From assembly GCA_963921195.1 (NCBI GenBank), contig OY992540.1:172331896-172395895 (forward strand): a DNA stretch of 64,000 nucleotides, given 5' to 3'. A program made the translations under genes and the position numbers. This document shows positions 1-12,689 of this stretch, piece by piece (within the stretch, counting starts at the first letter, position 1; every line of letters starts with the position of its first letter). The notes beneath the pieces are model-generated. The model was not told the DNA's origin and made no database searches. It worked only from the letters and a program-made list of their open reading frames with translations. The stretch is from Pegoplata infirma. Lineage: Eukaryota; Arthropoda; Insecta; Diptera; Anthomyiidae.

Positions 1-1653
1 CTGGATGGGCTTTCCTTATTGTATGACCTATCCAGTTCCACTTTCCTCTACGTACTTCAATGGTTATAGGAGATTGCTGCGTTTCGAACCACAGCCTCTC
101 ATTGGTTATCCTTTGCGGCCAATACACCCGAAGTATTTTTCTCAGACATCTGTTTATAAATACTTGCATTGCCTGAATGTCTGGGGGGGGGGCCGCATTC
201 CATGTTTCGCAGCCGTACAACAAAGTAGAACGAACATTCGAGTTGAACAGTTTAATTTTGACACCACGAGAGAGTGTGGATGATTTCCATACGTAATTGA
301 GTTGGCCGAAAGTTTGGGATGATTTTTTAATACGGTGAGAGATATCTGCGCCCGAGCCGCCAGTTGTTGTTAATATAGAGCCAAGATAACAGTAAGATTC
401 TACATCCTCTAGTATATCATTACCAATTGTAAATCTGCTGTTGTTTTCAGCGTTTATTCTCATCACCTTGGTCTTCCTAATGTTTATTTTAAGGCCTGCA
501 TTTGAGGCCATGTCTGACAATAGTTGTAACTTTGATTGCATATCAGAGAATCGATGAGAGAGAAGGCAAATGTCATCAGCATATTCTAAGTCCTCTAATC
601 TTCCATTAAGTCCCCAAGAGATACCTCTATTGTCTACCATACATTGTTTCATGACAATATCCAATACGATGTTGAATAAGAGACATTACGCAACCTTGGC
701 GAACTCCCGTTCCAACTTTAACCCTCCTGCTTAACTTGCCTTCATGCACAATGCGGCAACTGGCATCAGCGTATAGGCTCTTTATAAGGTCAATTAATTT
801 GAGAGGGACACCCTTGCACTGTAAGGCTATCCAAATAACGTTGTGGTTTAGAGTATCGAAAGCTTTCTCAAAATCAATAAATACCAGATATAGTGGGGAA
901 CGCCATTCCACCGACTGTTCCACTATAATTCTGAGTGTGTTTACATGATCAACACACGATTTGTTTGGACGAAAGCCAGCTTGTTGACATCTGAGTTGAG
1001 GTGTCAGTACGTCTGAGATTCTTGACGTAATTATGTGGGTTATTATTTTGTTGACCATAGTCAGCAACGTTATGCCCCGCCAGTTATTACGGCAAGTTAG
1101 ATTACCCTTTTTCGGAATGTTGATGATCATGCCTTCCTTAAGTTCGTCAGGAACTCTTTCATTATGCCATATGTCATCTACTAAGGGCAAAATAAGGTGT
1201 GCACAGGAAGAGGGATCTGTTTTGAGAAGTTCTGGGGAGATGTTGTCGGGCCCAGGGCTTTTATTATTCTTAAGCATTTTTATAGCTGAAATCAGCTCAG
1301 AAATTGATGGAGTTGTGAAGGGAATGTTTGCAGTATAATTATGGTTATCGCAATTGCATATGGTCTCATCTCCATTAGGTCCCGGAGTAAGGATTGAGGA
1401 GTAGTGGTCGGCCCAAAGATCTAGCTGTTCGTCTTTCGATGTTATAAGTATGCCGTCATTGTTTTGTATAGGCTTTCCTGTTACAGTGGCTTTATTACTA
1501 AGCTTTTTGATAAGCTTATAAAGATCTCCAGAACGATTTGTATCCGCTGCAGCTTGAGCTTCTAACGCTATTCCGTTCGTCCAAGCACGTTTGTCATTGC
1601 CGGCATTTCGCTTAACAAGACGGTCTATAGCAGTGTGTTGTGATTGTAGATTT
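1..1653 (-). pseudogene. RTE-like reverse transcriptase, broken by frameshifts
   Basis: The longest open piece is 627-1277, but homologous reading extends upstream to about 1653 without needing an ATG. Motifs: NKSPGPDNIS, FRPNKSCVDH, FIDFEKAFDTL (RT motif A) and GVRQGCVMS (motif B). Just after motif B, near 680-690, a small deletion shifts the frame. The catalytic EYADDIC motif is then read in the new frame at about 570-590, followed by LYGCETW near 215-235 and CLRKILRVYW near 150. The end lies outside the window. Two or more indels make this a pseudogene. Confidence 0.8.
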
Positions 1654-2722
1654 CCTTTTTCGTTTCTGGTTTGGCGGTGTTAATTAGTTTTCTTTCCTTA
1701 ATCAAGGACCAAGTGTCGTCAGATAACCAATGTTTGCGTCTTTGTTCCTTGAAGCCTATGTGTTTCTTAGCATCTTCACTTATTACCTTCTTGATAGTAT
1801 TCCAATCTTTTCGCTGTTCATATGACGTTGTTCTAACGGCTTGTTGCAGTTCATGAGTGTAATTTGCAGCCACTGAGAGATCTGTTAGTTTAAGTATGTT
1901 GAACTTTTTCTGAAGCGATGGATTTGCCTTATTGATTGCCGCCAGTTTTATACGCATACTTCGAACAAGCAGGTGGTGGTCGCTTGCAACATCCGCCCCT
2001 CTTTTGCAACGGACATCGAACAGAGACCCGCGCCATTTTCGGCTGATAGTAATGTGGTCGATTTGGTTTTCTGTTATATGTTCCGATGATACCCATGTTG
2101 TCTTGTGTACGTTTTTATGTGGGAACAGAGATCCACCTATCACTAGGTTGTTTGCAGCACACATATTTACAAAAATTTCTTCATTTTCGGTTCTTCTTCC
2201 TAGCGCATGCGTGCCCATGATGTTTTCGAAGCCAGAGTTGTCGGGACCTATTTGTGCGTTAAAGTCTCCCATAACAATCAATATATCACCGGTGTTTGAT
2301 GATGATATTGCACGATCGAGAAGGCTGTAAAAATCTTCTTTGGCGGAATAATCTGAAACTTCTGTAGGTGCATAACACTGTATGCAAGTTACATTACGTG
2401 CACGGGTTCTTAACCTTACAGAAATTATTCTGTCCGAGTAAGGCTTCCAGCCTATGACTGCATTATGCGCTTCTCTCGAAAGTAGAATGCCAACTCCAGA
2501 GGATTTTGGCTCATTAGCTGGCTTTCCTGAATAAAGGAGATGATGTCCGTCGGCGGTTGATATTTCACCAGATTCTGGCCAGCGTACCTCACTTAGGCCC
2601 AAAAAAAGAAGTTTGTAGTTTCCAAATTCATTACACAGTTGTTCTAAACGCGATGGTTCAGACAGCGTCCTAACATTCCAGGTTCCAATTCGTGTCCGTT
2701 TTTTCATGCTAAAGGTTGTCAT
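1625..2722 (-). pseudogene. LINE endonuclease domain (APE-type), frameshifted from its RT
   Basis: A 365-residue frame with the exonuclease-endonuclease-phosphatase fold that nicks target DNA for target-primed reverse transcription. Visible motifs: WNVRTL (N16), LSEVRW (E45), MGDFNAQIG (D153, N155), NQIDH (D222, H223) and SDHH (D248, H249), so the catalytic set is present. The frame ends at a stop about 25 bases after the homologous reading slips into another frame near 1645-1655, where the RT part continues. The ATG near 2722 gives the usual short lead to the WNVRTL motif. Similar host annotations are often called 'craniofacial development protein 2-like', but the linked RT shows it is a retrotransposon. 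Confidence 0.85.
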
Positions 2723-3180
2723 CAGTAAATCAGATCGTTTTTGGTTTAATATAGTTGAGGTTTCATTAATAAGGGTTGTTTAGGATGTGGTGGCTTATTA
2801 GGCTTCCGCATCCGATCCTGGTGCTGGGGCTGCCAGCAACCTCCAGGCAGGCAATTTGTAAAGTTTTTCAAAGGCAGAGATTATCCGCGTTTCTTCTACT
2901 TCCTGAGACGCCGCTTACGAGCCATCAGGATACTTTACAGAAACTAAGTTTCAGAAATTCTTCCTACTGACCTGAGACGTCTTTCGACCATTCAGGTTAC
3001 TTAGCCGCCTTCTCACTCTAGCTAGCCTTTGAACGGGTGTTCCAAAGCCATTGCCCGGGGAATACCTGGTGTAAACCGGAGGTAGTGAGCTGCTTTGACT
3101 GTGTAGCAAAGGAATCATACTTGGCCACTCCCAAGTGAGTGGCAATCAAGAACTTTCCACCTTTACTTGTCACAGTCCAT

Positions 3181-3984
3181 CCCCCCTGACCCGATGGGCC
3201 CGTCCCTATTGGTTTCCTTAAGAATCCTAATAGTTTTTGATCCAAAATTTTTGTCCGCTTCGCTCCACCTTGCTAAGTTTTTGAGATACGTGAATTAAGG
3301 GGACCACTGGGATCTTGAGAATTTTAAAAACTCAATAACTTTAATTTTTTTACTTGGAGAGCTTTTGGGTATTTTGCGGTCTTTTTCTACGTGTTAAGAG
3401 ATACAAAAATGTTTTTGCACTTTTTGTTGTATTGGCAATATTTACCGAGATATCAGCATTTAAAAATTTTCGGGAATGCCAACTTTTTAAATCCAAAGTA
3501 AGGACCTATCGGGATCCACACATGTGGACCAAAAGAACACATGTGTGAGCCAATAATGGCCTCCATTTTGCTCTATCTGGCTTAGTTTTCGGAATATCGC
3601 CATTTTTAATTTTTGAAAAAAAAAATTCCCCGAGTTATAAAAATTCAACTGAAATAGTGGAATAAACTTAATCAAATTTAAGATGATGAACTAATTGGTA
3701 GAAAATTACGTCCTAAAACTAAAGAAGAGGAATATGTCTTAAAAATAAAGATTTTTTCATATATTTGGGGAAAGTTTCTTTGGCGGTAAGAATTTCTTCC
3801 CTGTATTAGGGAATTCCATTTAAGGAAAATAATGGACTATTTAACAGTACATGAACTAAAATTTTTTCCTAACAGTTAAGAAAATTGTCCAACTTTTAGT
3901 CAAATTTTACTTAATTGTGGGGAAATTTATAAACTTTTTTGAAGAAAATTTTTCCAAAGTTTAAGTTAAGTCTTTTTTTGAGTG
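3181..3984 (-). repeat. Dispersed 'ACTAAGC' repeat, copy 1, 5' side lost
   Basis: Reverse-complement match to 42082-43201 (copy 3) and, in its core, to 8825-9260 (copy 2). Shared landmarks are CTAAGC near GCGAAACGGAC, ATCTCGGTAAATATT, and the outer TAAAAATAAAGAT and CTTTGGC(A/G)GTAAGAA blocks. It ends at 3984 in TTTTTTTGAGTG followed by CA, the same end style as copy 3. The other end is missing where it meets the RTE-like LINE near 3180. Short ORFs inside (for example 3354-3548) are shared only because the DNA is shared. Confidence 0.75.
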
Positions 3985-4815
3985 CAAAAATCGTCATTTT
4001 AAAATTATTCGAAAGAAAGTTTGGTTTTGTTTGATCGATTAATCGAATTATTCTTAATCGGTTGACATCTCTAATACACACGCTTTATTAAATATTATAT
4101 TGATTTACACATAAATTAACAAATTATGAATTTAAAACATGTCCTGCCTACTTTTAAATTAGTCAACACAAATAATATGAATGTTTTTTTCAAATAAGGA
4201 AAACCTTTAATCATTCAATCAATTTTTATACGCTACAGCACTTTGTGAAAATTTAGTTGGGGCTTATGTTTGTTACTACCAAAAATGACTGCTCAAAACG
4301 AACTCAAAAACCTGATAGTCTAATAAATGGACACACAGGATATACTTTTTGGACACCTATAAATGTTTTTATTCGATATTAACCCTCTAATCCATAACTC
4401 CGCTTTTAGGCGGCCTTGTAGATTTAGTTTTAACTTCATCACTTACAAATAAGATCGATTTTGAAGGCTAACATTGCACAGATTTATCAGATTAACAATA
4501 AGACGAAACGTGTATCGATATGTATCAGAAAAAGATAACTGTTAAGATCTCTTTAACAAAAAATTAAATACCAAACATTACAAGTGAAGTAGGGAATTAA
4601 AATCACATTTTGAACAATTAAAGTTTCCTTCATCACTATGAAATTTTAATTTTCAACGAATAGAAAGCAAAAAGAGGTAAAATTTACTAACACCTTAAAT
4701 CCCTCTTGTAATGTAGAGTATACATAGAAAAACACGTATAAATGAATTATGTATAAATACAGCGGTGGTCAAACACATAGCACCAGATGCATTTTTAAAA
4801 TTTTTTGCTCTAGAG
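3985..4815. other. AT-rich DNA without recognised features
   Basis: No coding pattern, RNA gene or clear repeat structure is visible here apart from general AT richness. Confidence 0.6.
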
Positions 4816-7020
4816 CAGCGGTTACCAACCTATGGTACGCGTACCAATAGGGGGTACGCGAAACTGCCCGCGGGGGTACGCGAAATTTTAGTTATTTTTT
4901 GCGCATTTTTTCTTTTCATTTTGTTAAGTATACAGCAAAAAGTTTTGGTTTACTTTTTTAACTTGAAACCCACTTTGGAATTAAATTCAATTTTCTTTGG
5001 AATTAAATTTAGTGTTGATTCCGAAACAGGGAGCTGTTTTTACACCATGAATATTTAAAAGTGTACTTTATTGGAATAAATTTAATTATTTTTTTTCTTT
5101 GATATATATACACACCAGCTCGGTATTAAAATTATCTCAAAATTGTTTACTGTGTAATAACATTTAATAATAACACTACACTCAAAATAATAACTCTGTT
5201 AAATTACAGAAAAACTCTGCTAATTTAACAGAGTACACCATACTTTTCCAGCTAGCAACATTTCTTGGTAATTTTACTATAAAACTCTGTAAAATGATTT
5301 TGACAAACAAAAATGTTAAATTACAGAGTTTTTAGTAAAATATTGGTTAAATTAAAAACCATTCTGCAAAGATAAACTATGTAAATTTGAATATATTTGC
5401 AAAATGCATTTGATGCAACCAAAATTTTACAGTAAAAAACTTTGTAAATTTACAGAGTTTAGTAAAATATATGTTATTTTGTAAAATTTTTATAAGATTT
5501 TTAAAAAGATTTTTTTGGGACCTTTTTTTAACATTTTCTCAAAAAAAAAAAAAAAAATACAGATAAATTTTGGTGTTTTTACAGAAAACTCTGTTTTTAA
5601 CTATGAAATTAAGATTAAATAGAAATAAGTAAAAATATATAGAAAACTTTGTTTTTTGGGTTTAAAAAATACAGAGTATTTCGCTTAAATCTGCATTTTA
5701 GCAGAAAACTCTGTTAATTATCTGTAAAATTAAGATTACAAAGTTAACAGTAATTTAACAGATGAAACTTTGCTTTTTTTTCACAACAAAATACAAATTA
5801 TTTTCTTTAAATCTGTATTTTGACAGAAAACTCTGTCAAATATCTGTTGAATTAAGATTACAGTCATTTTACAGAGTATTTTACAGAGTTATAATTGTGA
5901 GTGTATGCTACACCGAATCAAGTTGGTTGGAGTCCATAGAGTACGGAAATACTCATATTTTCTCGATTCGCAAAACTCAACTACAACAACAAAAATAAAT
6001 TGACATTTTTGAATATTTATTTTTAGATGACATGTAAAAATGTTAGTTTTAGTAGTTTTGTTTAAAAAAAATTTCATAAATTAAAAAAAAAACTTTCAAA
6101 GTACCCTCCAAAAATATACGGTACATCTTTACACAAAACTTATCATTACTGATTAATTTTTGGATAGATTTTTATATTTTTTGATGTTTTGGAAAGTTAA
6201 TGTACCATACTTTTGTAAAAAAATAAAATATTTTAATGACTCACGATCAACTCAGAGTAAAAAGAAAGTTAAAATTTTTGGAAAAAGTGTGTTGTTTTAA
6301 TTTAAAGGACCGTATCTCAGCCATTTTTTTTTACCGATTCTCTATATTTTTGTTTTGTTTAAGAGGTAAGACTCTTTCAAACTAAATCAAAAAATGGAAA
6401 ATCTGATATAGAATCACGAAAAAACTATTTTTTTTCACATAAAAAATGTGAAAGTAAAAATTTCCGAATCTTTTTTGGTGTTCTAGATTTCACTTCCGAA
6501 TATTTTTATTTATTTTGATTCACAAAAAACATTTTTGGTAAAAGTAAAATGATTTTAAGCTTTTACTTATCCGATTTAAACTTCGAATGAATACGTAAAA
6601 AGGGATCACAGAACTCCATTTCATGTGATTCGGAAAAATTCATGTGAATTGAAAAGTTGAGACAGAACAGACCCCTTTATTTAAGAATTTAAGTTTTTCA
6701 ACACATTTGCTACTAAAACAAGCACTAAGAGAAGTGATCGAGAAAAACTAAGAGTATTTCTGTACTATATGGACTCCAATCAACCCGAATTTTTGTATGA
6801 GAATCTCCGCATATTTTTTTTGTTTACTTTTGAAGCACTATGTTTCATATAAAAGTTAAACTAATACAATTATTTAAACTTTACAACATTATTTGTTTTA
6901 AATTAAGTACTAACCATATTTATATGTGAAGTATTTTAATAAAAAAAACTTGTTAGGGGGTACGCGGCTGATAAAATTTAAAATTAGGGGTACGCGAGCC
7001 AAAAAGGTTGGTAACCGCTG
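4816..7020. mobile_element. Non-autonomous hAT-type element with 8-bp target duplication
   Basis: Terminal inverted repeats start CAGCGGTTACCAACC at 4816 and end GGTTGGTAACCGCTG at 7020; both are followed inward by GGGGGTACGCG-like sequence. The perfect 8-bp duplication CTCTAGAG lies at 4808-4815 and 7021-7028. An 8-bp duplication and a CAGNGGTTNNCAACC end are hallmarks of the hAT superfamily. No transposase frame is present. A second element is nested at 5179-5903. Confidence 0.9.
5179..5903. mobile_element. TA-flanked inverted-repeat element with ACTCTGTAAATTACAG motifs
   Basis: Begins TA|CACTCAAAATAATAACTCTG and ends ACAGAGTTATAATTGTGAGTG|TA, so a TA duplication (5177-5178, 5904-5905) bounds imperfect inverted repeats. 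The interior repeats short blocks such as AAACTCTGTTAA and TTTACAGAG in both orientations. No coding frame. TA duplication suggests Tc1/mariner-type mobilisation, which is an inference. It is nested in the hAT-type element. Confidence 0.75.
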
Positions 7021-7028
7021 CTCTAGAG

Positions 7029-7215
7029 CAATGGTTGTCAACCTTTTTTGCACCATGCCCCACTTTGAATTTAAAAAACTACAAAACACTCAAGAAAAAT
7101 TTGTAAACATTTCAAATTTGTTTTAAAATTCAAAATTTACTTGTGGTTAAGCAAACGTTTTGTTAAAATCATCGATTAAACAAAGTTTTTAGAAAAAGTT
7201 TTCAGCACTATAAAA
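7029..7215 (+). repeat. Left fragment of the 41.2 kb hAT MITE family
   Basis: Starts CAATGGTTGTCAACCTTTTT and continues with CACCATGCCCCACTT and CACTCAAGAAAAAT, matching the left half of 41220-41840. No right end is visible. It begins immediately after the 8-bp duplication of the upstream hAT-type element. Confidence 0.75.
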
Positions 7216-8632
7216 AACACCGCTTAACAAATCGAAGGTTTTTGACTCCGGTTTGAAGTTTGATAGAAAATTTTTAAGGATTTTGACTCGCTGATTCCAA
7301 ATCTGTGCTCCAAACGTCTAATGCTTCCATCACGTTTACAACTTTAATTATTCGCGGTTGAAAATATGAAAAACGCGATTTTTGCCTTTTTTGAAAGCCT
7401 GCACAGCAGCCGTTAGGTAAAATCAGGTATAAAGCGTTAGAGTAGAATTGAACTATGATCCCAAAAATTTGATAACAAAAATTTGAAGTTGTTGCACTAT
7501 TATTGGCCAAACATGTATTTCAAAAAAAACACTGTGAAAAAATTGGAAAAGGCACCATTTTTAGAACCATGAAAGATATCTTCCGGTTATATGAAAAATA
7601 ACATAGAAAACTTAAATTTGTAAAATATTTATTTTTTATTTTTAGTTTTTCTTTAAAAAATATCAAAAAATTAAGGTAAATTTTTCAAAAATGGTAATTT
7701 TAACAGCATCATTTTAAAACGCAAGTGAAACCCAACCTAACGCAATAATTTGAAAAAAAAAATTAGTTTTACACAAATCTGATGTGAAGTTTCTTAAATA
7801 TTTTAAGTACATATTGCGATGATTCGTATATGTATATAACTTTTCTAAAAATGTTCTGGTTTGGTGGTGACTATAATAGTAATAGCCACGATCATTAAGG
7901 AAATTTCACTGGTGCTATTTTTCAATCACAGCTGTTGGCACTTATGTCTTATAAAATATATAAGTATGTACTTGTATGCTCAAATAATATAACACTAAAC
8001 GTGAGTTGAGTCAATACTTTTGTCACATATTCTTTTATACATATTTTTTTTTAAGTATATATTTTGGCAAATGTGTTACTTTCTTATTTTATATATAGAT
8101 TTCACCGAAATAAATATGTGACAATTGCTTAACCATAGACAAAGTACCAACATTTGTTCAATATCGCAAAAAAATATAAAAGGAAGACATTCAAACACTT
8201 TTGCGACATTGAATAGAACACTAACATCTTATTAAATTGCCTTCAAAATGCAACATGATTACGTGACACTCCTTTACAAACATACATTATCAAACACGTA
8301 CCGGCACTGTGATAATATTGTATGCAGTTATATAAAGAAAAAAATTCTGATAATATTTTGTTTATTATAAAACACTACCGTCAGTATAATTATATGAGTC
8401 GTCAGGAATTATGACGTTTTAAAGGCTCCAAAATGTGAATTATCTTAGAACGTTCAAAATTTAGATTCCTACAAAAAAATTATGTTTGACTCTAATTTGT
8501 GAACATTTAAAAAATTCAATATAATTTTTTTTTAACAATCATAAAAGAGTCCAGAAAGGAAAAAGTATATATACTTTTCAGAAAGTTTTATGAGTCATAT
8601 AAAACCGCTTAAAAAGAGGGTTCATTTTAGTA
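7216..8632. other. AT-rich DNA without recognised features
   Basis: No gene or convincing repeat structure seen. Frames here are short and low in complexity. Confidence 0.55.
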
Positions 8633-9402
8633 CACTCAAAATAATACATTAGTCGATTTACTAATATTTTTTGCTAATGCTAGTAAGCTTACCTTTAGCA
8701 AATTTTTAGTTGAGATTAGCATATCTTGTAAACTTCATTTAGCGCATTAGCAATTTTAACAAAATTTGAACTAATTTTTTTTTTTAGCAAAAAATAAATT
8801 GTAAATTTTTTTTTATGAAAACTTAAAATGGCGCTTTCTCGGAAACTAAGCCAGTTGGACCAAATTGAGGCCATTTTTAGTTCTCGGGTTCTCCATAGTA
8901 TCGCCGGTCCTCTTCACATGTGTGGACCCTAATGGGTCCTAACTTTGGATCCAAAAAAGTTAGCATTTCCGAAAGTTTTAAAATGCTCATATCTCGGTAA
9001 ATATTGCCGACATAACAAAAAGTCCAAAACATTTTTGTAGCTCTCAACACGTAGAACAAGACCGCAAAATAACCAAAAGCTCGCCGAGTAATATTTTTGA
9101 AGTTAACGAGTTTTTTAATTCTCAAAGCCCCAGTGGTTCCCTAAAATCACGTATCTCAAAAACTAAGCAAGGTAGAGCGAAACGGACACAAATTTTGGAT
9201 CAAAAACTATGATGATTTTCAAGAAACTCAACTAGGGGTAGGCCCATCGGGGTCTGGACCTATACTAAATAAAAAAAATTTCAGTTAACTAATTTTTTTC
9301 AAAACATTTTAGCTAACTTTACCAAAAAAATTGTGGATTCAAAATCAGCAAATTTTCTTGTAGGTTTACAAGCTTTTTTTGGCAACATTACATTTTTTTT
9401 TT
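8633..9402. mobile_element. Putative TA-type element containing 'ACTAAGC' core copy 2
   Basis: Left end TA|CACTCAAAATAATACATTAG resembles the ends of 5179-5903 and 20509-21563. GCTAA/TTAGC motifs occur in both orientations on the two sides. The right end near 9402 (TTTTTGG|TA) is only a weak inverted match. The centre (about 8825-9260) is the dispersed core shared with 3181-3984 and 42470-42870. Coding potential is not supported. Confidence 0.45.
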
Positions 9403-10671
9403 TGGTACACATTCGGAGATACTTTTATAATAGAAAAGTTCCTAAAGAGACAGGTCTAGATTTTCTATTGGAAAAAAAATCAGCACAAATGAATTTAACA
9501 CTCTCACTTGATTTTTTATATTTTAGAGAGTATAAAAAAATCGACCATCCGAATTTAACACACTCGTTTGGTTCTAAGTACTACCTGAATTTTCGTAAAA
9601 AGTCTCAATTTTGTTTTTTCTCTAATGATGTTTCAACTGTTGAACATCATTAGATCGCCTCAGAATCTATCGGTTTATAGAGTAATAAACCGATATTTGT
9701 TGATGGTGGGTATACAAGTTTTTACGTTAAATATATTTAAGTTGTTAGCCAAAAAAAAAAAACTTTATATAAAGATTTCAAAATACTTTTATATCATATT
9801 ATTTTACATATTCCCCCTTACACTTTATCTACAATATACATACATACATATTTTTTAACCATACAAATGTTTTTGATACTCAGGCATCATATGGAACTTT
9901 TTTTAGAATCATTCATAAAATATATGGTGTATGTGTTTATACATTTTAGTGATGTTATGTAGGGTTCTAAAATGCCCCGATATTAAGTAACTTCCTGGAA
10001 CGGAGTAAGAAATACATACAGTATCTTGTATCGAAAATGACATTCTTTTGATTTTTGCTTTATACAGGGTGGCCCAAAATGAACGAAGGGGTTTGAATTT
10101 TTAATATATTTTTTTCAGTATTTTGGGAAGACTTGGGAAATTAAAAATGAAACAAGTATGAATGTTAAATTCGGCTGTGCCGAATCTTTAATACCCTCCA
10201 ACATGTTAAAAAAAATACAGGGGCGTTTTTTGGGGAGGAGAGGAGGAGGGCTTTGTCTGGGGCTGTGAGGGACACTTCCCCCTCCCGAAAATGTTTACAA
10301 ATTCATTTACTTACTTATTATGCTTTTTGCACCAAAGTTATACAATTTTATCATTATTTAAACTATTTTTTATATACACGCCCTAAAAAGGGGCGGGCAA
10401 AAAAAAAACAAAATTTGTTTAACGCCCGGGTCCTAGTCCAGGACTTTTTCTATCATTAAAATGTTTCATTTGTTTAACAAAAATACAAAAAACATATAAA
10501 AAATAGTGTATTTTAGAGGTTGGTTTGCCTCTTCAAGGGGAACCTTTATTCCCTTGGTCCGATTTTGCCTATTTACGAACTTAACCGGAAAAGGACCATA
10601 AGATATATTTGTTCCAAACTTCAGCAGGCTAGCTCTTTTATTTTCGAATGCATCGTGCCATCAGACAGACA
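9403..10671. other. AT-rich spacer with small Helitron/DINE-like scraps
   Basis: Mostly featureless. At 10070-10200 there are TACAGGGTGG and a TTCGGCTGTGCCGAATC palindrome followed by ATACCCTCCA, strings of a kind often found in dispersed fly repeats. No frame is credible. Confidence 0.4.
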
Positions 10672-10889
10672 CACTCAAAAAAATTCTACAGTAAAAGTTT
10701 TAGTAAGTGATTTTGTACACAAATCTACTAAAAAGTTACTAATTTTAGTATCTCCAAAGTACTAAAATTAGTAATTTTTACTGGTTTTGAAAAATATTAG
10801 TAAAATATTTTAGTATTGGTTACCAATTCCTGCACTAGGTTCTTTTGGACTAAAATTTTAGTTCGTCAGTTAAATTTTTATTATTGAAC
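10672..10889 (+). repeat. Left part of a D-type TA element (same family as 20509)
   Basis: CACTCAAAA followed by ATTCTACAGTAAAAGT, ACTAAAATTAGTAATTTTTACTGG and CCTGCACTA matches 20509-20710 closely. Here the matching right end is not found; the satellite foldback element begins at 10892 instead. Confidence 0.65.
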
Positions 10890-10899
10890 TACACCTTTT

Positions 10900-12248
10900 C
10901 CAATTGAAATTCAGAAAAGATCAATTGTAATTCAGAAATCACAATTGAAATTCAGAAATCCCAATTGAAATTCAGAATAGCCCAATTGAAATTCAGAAAT
11001 CATAATTGAAATTCAGAAAAGCCCAATTGAAATTCAGAAATCACAATTGAAATTCAGAAAAGCCCAATTGAAATTCAGAAATCACAATTGAAATTCAGAA
11101 AAGCACAATTGAAATTCAGAAAAGATCAATTGAAATTCAGAAAAGCCTAATTGAAATTCAGAAAAGCACAATTGAAATTCAGAAAAGCCCAATTGAAATT
11201 CAGAAAAGCACAAAGGAAATTCAGAAAACCCCAATTGAAATTCAGAAAAGCACAATTGAAATTCAGAAAAGCACAATTGAAATTCAGAAATCGTAATTGA
11301 AATTCAGAAAAGCCCAATTGAAATTCAGAAAAGCACAATTGAAATTCAGAAAAGTCCAATTGAAATTCAGAAAAGCATAATTGAAATTCAGAAATCGTAA
11401 TTGAAATTCAGAAATCGTAATTGAAATTCAGAAAAGCCCAATTGAAATTCAGAAAATCACAATTGAAATTCAGAAAATCACAATTGAAATTCAGAAAAGC
11501 CCAATTGAAATTCAGAAAAGCACAATTGAAATTCAGAAAAGCCCAATTGAAATTCAGAAAAGCACAATTGAAATTCAGAAAAGCACAATTGAAATTCAGA
11601 AAATCACAATTGAAATTCAGAAAATCACAATTGAAATTCAGAAAAGCACAATTGAAATTCAGAAAATCACAATTGAAATTCAGAATAGCCCAATTGAAAT
11701 TCAGAAAATCACAATTGAAATTCAGAAAAGCCCAATTGAAATTCAGAAAATCACAATTGAAATTCAGAAAAGCCCAATTGAAATTCAGAAATCGTAATTG
11801 AAATTCAGAAAAGCCCAATTGAAATTCAGAAAAGCACAATTGAAATTCAGAAAAGCACAATTGAAATTCAGAAAAGCCCAATTGAAATTCAGAAAAGACC
11901 AATTGAAATTCAGAAATCGTAATTGAAATTCAGAAAAGCCCAATTGAAATTCAGAAAATCACAATTGAAATTCAGAAAATCACAATTGAAATTCAGAAAA
12001 GCCCAATTGAAATTCAGAAAAGCACAATTGAAATTCAGAAAAGCACAATTGAAATTCAGAAAATCACAATTGAAATTCAGAAAATCACAATTGAAATTCA
12101 GAAAAGCCCAATTGAAATTCAGAAAATCACAATTGAAATTCAGAAAAGCCCAATTGAAATTCAGAAATCATAATTGAAATTCAGAAAAGAACAATTGAAA
12201 TTCAGAAATCACAATTGAAATTCAGAAATCACAATTGAAATTCAGAAA
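10900..12248 (+). repeat. Left-arm satellite array, 20-21 bp unit
   Basis: About 65 copies of AATTGAAATTCAGAAAAGCCC and variants ending AGCAC, ATCAC, AGATC or ATCGTA. Units of 21 bp keep a reading frame open, which creates artefactual heptad-repeat frames (KFRKAQL type) such as 11421-11801 and 11923-12177. These are not genes. Confidence 0.95.
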
Positions 12249-12689
12249 ATGTAAACAAACCAATTATGAGTCACCACTACATAGACACATTAAACAAATG
12301 CTGTACAACTATGTATGAGAGTATTTAACTTTATTCTCTTGCTACGTATTGTAGAGAGCAGACAGACAATAATACACTCATAGAATGTTGTAGGTAAAAT
12401 TTAGTTTAACTGAATTTTTATTATTTTTTGTAAATTAATTAATATAGTGAACAAAAATATTTACTCTACCTTGACAAATGCATTAATGAAAAATTAGTTT
12501 TAAAGAAAAATAATAAAAAGTCAGTTTCACTTAATGTTACCTTAATCATTTTATGAGTGTATTGTCTGTCTGCTCTCTACAATACAATAGAGAATAAAGT
12601 TAGATACTCTCATATACACATTTCTGTACTGCATTTGCATAATGTGTCTATGTTTGTAGTGGTGACTAATAATTGGTTTGTTTACATTT

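Larger units (their letters stand above)
1..3180 (-). mobile_element. RTE-like non-LTR retrotransposon, decayed, cut by window edge
   Basis: Reading the minus strand, an endonuclease domain is followed by a reverse transcriptase and then an RT C-terminal part with a YGCETW-like motif, which runs off the left edge. There is no RNase H. The order EN-RT and the GTWNVRTL start of the endonuclease are typical of RTE-type LINEs; the clade is tentative. About 450 bases (2723-3180) upstream of the EN frame look like its 5' untranslated part. At least two frameshifts break the coding region, so the copy is inactive. Its 5' side runs directly into another dispersed repeat at about 3180. Confidence 0.85.

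Noticed and set aside
8877..9125. Possible conserved small protein shared with 42494-42721 (GNIYRDM motif)
   Set aside because: The similarity is at DNA level in a dispersed repeat, and copy 1 does not keep the frame.
10900..12248. Regular short repeats resembling a CRISPR array
   Set aside because: There are no unique spacers; the units are contiguous and the context is eukaryotic transposon DNA.
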